Position numbers and translations under genes: made by a program
Assembly (NCBI GenBank): GCA_046318595.1
Contig: JBKCTV010000004.1
Span: 1-64,000 of the forward strand
Origin: DAITMV01 sp046318595
Lineage (GTDB): Bacteria; Pseudomonadota; Gammaproteobacteria; Burkholderiales; Burkholderiaceae_B
Direction: 5' to 3'
DNA: 64,000 nt
The notes under the pieces: generated by a model
What the model saw: the letters and a program-made list of their open reading frames with translations, nothing else
What the model was told of the DNA's origin: nothing
Database searches by the model: none
In this document: in pieces, positions 60,731 through 64,000 of the stretch
How the letters are laid out: each line of letters begins with the position of its first letter
Position numbering within the stretch: position 1 is the stretch's first letter

Positions 60731-62853
60731 GCACTCAGTACCCTTTCCACAGAAATCGCCGCCATCGACACCGCATCGGTGGGAGGATCAGTTTGCCCGG
60801 CGACGTCCGCCATGGGGTGATCGATCCATATGCCGCAAGGATGCTCCAGCGGACCGACCCGCCACGACGGGCTCCGGGAGTGATACAGCGCCACCATCGG
60901 CCTGTCGAAACAGCTCATCAAATGCGTCGGTCCGGTGTCCACGCCGAGATACAAGTCCAGCCGGCTCATCAGCGCGCCGGTCTGCCGCAAAGTCAAGCGT
61001 CCGGCCACCAGGGTCGAACAGTCCGGCAACTGCGCATGCAGCCAGCTCGTGCGTGCGTGCTCCTCTGGTCCGCCGAGAATAAAAAAATGTGCGGCGGGCT
61101 CGTCTTGCCGCAAAGCCTGCGCCACCGCCAGAAAATGCTCGGGCGGCCAGTCGCGGTAGGCTTTGGTCGCAAAGCTGGCCATTTGAATACCGATCAAAGG
61201 CGTTTTCGCAGGCGCGGCCCGGGCGATGAGATGGCCTGCCCAGCCCAGCTCATCGGGCAATGGCCGGTAGAGTAGCCGGCGCGACGCGACGGGTATGTTG
61301 AGCGCCTGCGGCAGTCGTAAAGCCTGGTCGACCGCATGTTCCCGCCCCGGCAAAGGGGGCGCCACGCAGCGCCACAGGCGGCTGTTCAGACGTGGGTCGG
61401 GTTGTTCGAAGGCAACGACTTTTTGGGCGGATCGAAGCGCATACGCAACGAGCGCCGCGTCGAAGCCGTAGACGAAAGCCAGATCGTGCTGTTTGCGGGA
61501 CAACAAATTTTTCCAGCGGGCGCGGTTTTTCTCGATCGAACCGACTTGAGCCGCACCCGGAAAATTTTGCAACACTTCGTATCGGGTGGGGTGGCCGAGG
61601 ATGGTCAGGCGGGCGCGTGGCCAGTGTTGCGCAATCGCGCGAATCGCGGGGGTCGTGAACAGGGTATCGCCGATCCGCGTGACGACGATGACGAGAATCG
61701 ACGCGGGCTCAGGGATGGCGGCAGGTGTGGCGCGGGTGACAGCCGAACGGGTGGCCATGACGCTCACGAACAGGGCTGCCATGCGGTCGGCCATGGCCTC
61801 GCGGGTAAACCGCGCCGCGGCCACATGCCGGGCGTTTTGCCCAAGGCGCTGGCGCAGCCCGGCATCGCGCATGAGCTCGGCCAGCGCAGCGGCGATCGCC
61901 GGCACATCGCGCGGCGGCACGACCAGCGCCGTTTCCGCGTGTGTAACGGCTTCGAGAATCGCTCCAACCGGCGTGGTGACGATGGGCAACGCGCACAGCA
62001 TCGCCTGCACGATGGCCTGCGGCACGCCTTCGTTGGCATACGAGGGCAGGCAAAACACATCCATCGCCGCCAGATAATCCTCCGGCCGCGACTGTTGACC
62101 GACCAGAAGAACGGTATCGTGCAAACCGTGCGTGGCAACGAAGGTATCGATTTTCTCGCGCATCGGCCCGTCGCCGACGATCAGCAGACGCCAGCCGGAA
62201 TGCCCTGGCGCAAGCGTCTGCCAGGCAGCCAGCAGATCGAGATGCCCTTTCCAACTGCGCAGGGTGGCGGCGATGCCGACCAGCCGGATATCGGGATCCA
62301 GGGCCAGCGCCCGGCGGGCAAGCGGAGGATCGTGCGGCTGAAAGCGTGTCGGATCGACACCGGTCGGGATCGACGTGAGCCGCTCCGGTGGCAGGCGCAG
62401 GTCGTGTTGCAGGCTCAGCCGCAGCGCCTCGCCGGTCGTAACGATATGATCGGCGCCGCTTGCATACAGCCAGCGGGTGGCGGCGTTTTTGCCGACCGGC
62501 GCGGAAATATGCCGGGTGCGCACGATGGGCCAGCGGCGTCCGCCAAGCAGGGTCTGCACGACCCGTGCAACCGCCGTCAGCCAGCTATCCGCCGAACTGT
62601 GGGTATTGACGACATCAGGCGCGAGCCGCGCCAGCAAGCGCCGCAACCGCCAGACATTGGCCGGCGTTCGGCGGTCCAGCCCGATGGCGTGCACTGTCAG
62701 ACCGCGCTGTCGGGCAGCCACGAAAATGCCCGCATGCGCCGGACAGACGAGCTCGACGCGGTGGCCGCGCGCGCGCAGCGCGTCGGCTTCTTCGAGAATG
62801 CGGATTTCCTGCCCGCCCCAGCCGCATGACGCTTCGGTATGAACGATGAACAT
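60673..62853 (-). CDS. Fused glycosyltransferase: GT4 domain followed by GT9 domain
   Basis: 726 residues from ATG 62853. Residues 1-~365 are a GT4/GT-B enzyme: MFIVHTEASCGWGGQEIRIL start, IPTGVDPTRFQP, GDGPMREKI, and the catalytic E-x7-E region LPSYANEGVPQAIVQAM. Residues ~385-726 are a GT9 heptosyltransferase-like domain: ILVIVVTRIGDTLFTTPAIR start and LYLGVDTGPTHLMSCFDRPM nucleotide site. The two usually occur as separate neighbouring genes; here no stop divides them. A longer open frame to 63630 is only a shadow of msbA. The ATG overlaps the msbA stop (ATGA), so translation is coupled. Role: successive sugar additions in LPS core assembly, inferred from context. Confidence 0.88.
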   Translation of the reverse strand: MFIVHTEASCGWGGQEIRILEEADALRARGHRVELVCPAHAGIFVAARQRGLTVHAIGLDRRTPANVWRLRRLLARLAPDVVNTHSSADSWLTAVARVVQTLLGGRRWPIVRTRHISAPVGKNAATRWLYASGADHIVTTGEALRLSLQHDLRLPPERLTSIPTGVDPTRFQPHDPPLARRALALDPDIRLVGIAATLRSWKGHLDLLAAWQTLAPGHSGWRLLIVGDGPMREKIDTFVATHGLHDTVLLVGQQSRPEDYLAAMDVFCLPSYANEGVPQAIVQAMLCALPIVTTPVGAILEAVTHAETALVVPPRDVPAIAAALAELMRDAGLRQRLGQNARHVAAARFTREAMADRMAALFVSVMATRSAVTRATPAAIPEPASILVIVVTRIGDTLFTTPAIRAIAQHWPRARLTILGHPTRYEVLQNFPGAAQVGSIEKNRARWKNLLSRKQHDLAFVYGFDAALVAYALRSAQKVVAFEQPDPRLNSRLWRCVAPPLPGREHAVDQALRLPQALNIPVASRRLLYRPLPDELGWAGHLIARAAPAKTPLIGIQMASFATKAYRDWPPEHFLAVAQALRQDEPAAHFFILGGPEEHARTSWLHAQLPDCSTLVAGRLTLRQTGALMSRLDLYLGVDTGPTHLMSCFDRPMVALYHSRSPSWRVGPLEHPCGIWIDHPMADVAGQTDPPTDAVSMAAISVERVLSACRTQLAAYRHARDVAAGS

Positions 62854-64000
62854 CAGCCCGGGCTTTCCTGGGCGGTCTGCAGCGTCGCCGACTCGGTCAT
62901 GAAGCGCAGCGAATGCAGCCGGGCATAAGCACCGGCGTGGCGCAGCAACTCGTCGTGCGTGCCGATTTCGACGATTCGGCCGTTGTCGAGCACAGCGATG
63001 CGGTCGGCGTTTTCGATGGTCGACAGCCGGTGCGCGATCACGATCGTCGTCCGGTCTTTCATCAATTCGTCGAGCGCGGCCTGAACCGCTTTTTCGGATT
63101 CGTTGTCGAGCGCCGAGGTCGCCTCGTCGAGCACGAGAATGGCGGCGTTTTTGAGAATGGCGCGCGCGATCGAAATCCGCTGGCGCTGACCGCCGGAGAG
63201 GCGCGTGCCGTTTTCGCCGATGCGGGTATCGAAGCCATGCGGCATCGCCAGAATGAACTCCAGCGCGTTGGCCGCCCGGGCGGCGTTTTCCAGTTGCTGC
63301 CGGGAAATGGCGACATCCAGCCCCAGCCGGATGTTGTTGGCGACGGTTTCGTCGAACAACAAGGTTTCCTGGCTCACATACGCGATATGGCTGCGCAGGC
63401 TGGCGACCTGCAGGTCGCGCAGATCGAAGCCATCGAGCGTGATGACGCCGCGCTGCGGGTTGAGCAGCCGCGGAATCAGCGTCGCCAAGGTGGACTTGCC
63501 GCCGCCGGAGGGACCGACCAGCGCCAGGGTTTCGCCCGGACGGATCTCCAGATCGATGCCCGTCAGCGCTTTGTCGGTGGCACTGGGATATTGGAAATCG
63601 ACCTGCCGAAAAACGATATGGCCGCGGCACGTCGCCAGCGCATGCCGGCCATCGTCCTGTTCGACCGCCTCGTCCAACAATGAAAACACGCTCTCGGCCG
63701 CAGCCAGGCCGCGTTGCAGCGGACCGTTGATGTCGGCCAGCCGTTTCATGGGTGCCAGCAGCATCAGCATCGCCGTAATGAAAGAGACGAAGCTGCCGAC
63801 CGTGACCTGCCGCTCAACCGACTGATCGAGTGCAATGCCTATGACCAGCGCCAGGGCCAGCGCGAGAAAGAGCTGCGTAATCGGCACGGTCGCCGCTGCC
63901 GCGACGTTCTGCTTGAGCGTGACGTTGCGCAGATAGCGGTTTTCTTCGCGGAATTTGTCGTGCATGAAACGGTGCAGCCCGAACACTTTAACGATGCGCT
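62853..64000 (-). CDS. msbA: Lipid A export ABC transporter MsbA (5' end outside window)
   Basis: 382 codons visible, running off the right edge. The visible part holds the last transmembrane helices (LFLALALALVIGIALDQ; SFVSFITAMLMLLAPM) and the complete nucleotide-binding domain: Walker A GPSGGGKSTL, Q-loop YVSQETLLF, signature LSGGQRQRISIARAI, Walker B AAILVLDEATS and H-loop IVIAHRLS. MsbA flips lipid A-core across the inner membrane. The linked LPS glycosyltransferases and O-antigen ligase downstream support this over a generic exporter. Its stop codon overlaps the next start. Confidence 0.93.
   Translation of the reverse strand, partial: RIVKVFGLHRFMHDKFREENRYLRNVTLKQNVAAAATVPITQLFLALALALVIGIALDQSVERQVTVGSFVSFITAMLMLLAPMKRLADINGPLQRGLAAAESVFSLLDEAVEQDDGRHALATCRGHIVFRQVDFQYPSATDKALTGIDLEIRPGETLALVGPSGGGKSTLATLIPRLLNPQRGVITLDGFDLRDLQVASLRSHIAYVSQETLLFDETVANNIRLGLDVAISRQQLENAARAANALEFILAMPHGFDTRIGENGTRLSGGQRQRISIARAILKNAAILVLDEATSALDNESEKAVQAALDELMKDRTTIVIAHRLSTIENADRIAVLDNGRIVEIGTHDELLRHAGAYARLHSLRFMTESATLQTAQESPG

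Noticed and set aside
62854..63630. N-terminal 260-residue extension of the GT4-GT9 gene
   Set aside because: It is an Arg/Ala-rich out-of-frame shadow of msbA; the GT4 family start is at 62853 in an ATGA overlap.

Overview
The window (64 kb) is bacterial chromosome from a Gram-negative, most likely a betaproteobacterium of the order Burkholderiales. The evidence is gene order and protein type: rpsU-yqeY-dnaG-rpoD-tRNA, glnE divergent from yhdP-nitrilase-tldD with aroG nearby, a Burkholderiales-type general porin ending in Phe, and a double-length UvrA. No genus is named because nothing here fixes it. Most genes are GC-rich housekeeping genes. Interrupting them are blocks of large, lineage-specific proteins with small acidic partner proteins. 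These look like type III secretion effectors and their CesT-class chaperones, which suggests a host-associated or intracellular lifestyle. No secretion apparatus genes lie in the window, so the export route is inferred.

Layout. 1-3169: 5' part of a very long repetitive surface adhesin or fibre protein. 3430-4058: hicA-hicB toxin-antitoxin pair. 4226-9476: macromolecular synthesis operon (rpsU, yqeY, dnaG, rpoD, tRNA-CAU). 9751-13247: AT-rich effector block (chaperone plus membrane-hairpin protein; ankyrin-calpain protease). 13412-16734: YhiN-type flavoprotein, tsaD, pdxH. 16737-19521: tandem-fused chaperone, unknown effector and a SopB/IpgD-like protein with a broken catalytic motif, followed by xerD. 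20526-27237: AT-rich block of two paralogous giant proteins, one carrying a PPP-family phosphatase domain. 27331-27933: plsY. 27998-30341: leucine-rich-repeat effector. 30498-32243: AAA/DUF4143 ATPase and a toxin-antitoxin remnant placed between 88-bp direct repeats of the uvrA 3' end. 32191-37782: uvrA-like. 37859-45637: two paralogous proteins of more than 1000 residues, the second preceded by two chaperones in an ATGA-coupled operon. 45650-56587: aroG, a minor pilin, tldD, nitrilase, yhdP, glnE. 56721-58026: vapC fragment and porin. 58203-64000: LPS core and O-antigen assembly genes (GT9, O-antigen ligase, fused GT4-GT9, msbA).

The most notable observation is a shared promoter-like signature, GGAAC(T/G)-N15/16-NNACNNA, directly upstream of every effector or chaperone transcription unit in the window (seven sites: 10922, 13349, 16737, 27210, 27998, 37859, 41075). 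It resembles the hrp box read by HrpL-type ECF sigma factors. It ties seven separated loci into one putative regulon and corrects two start codons. The effector arsenal itself is unusual: a papain-fold protease, a PPP phosphatase, a pseudo-phosphoinositide phosphatase and an LRR protein sit within 30 kb, each dropped between conserved core genes.
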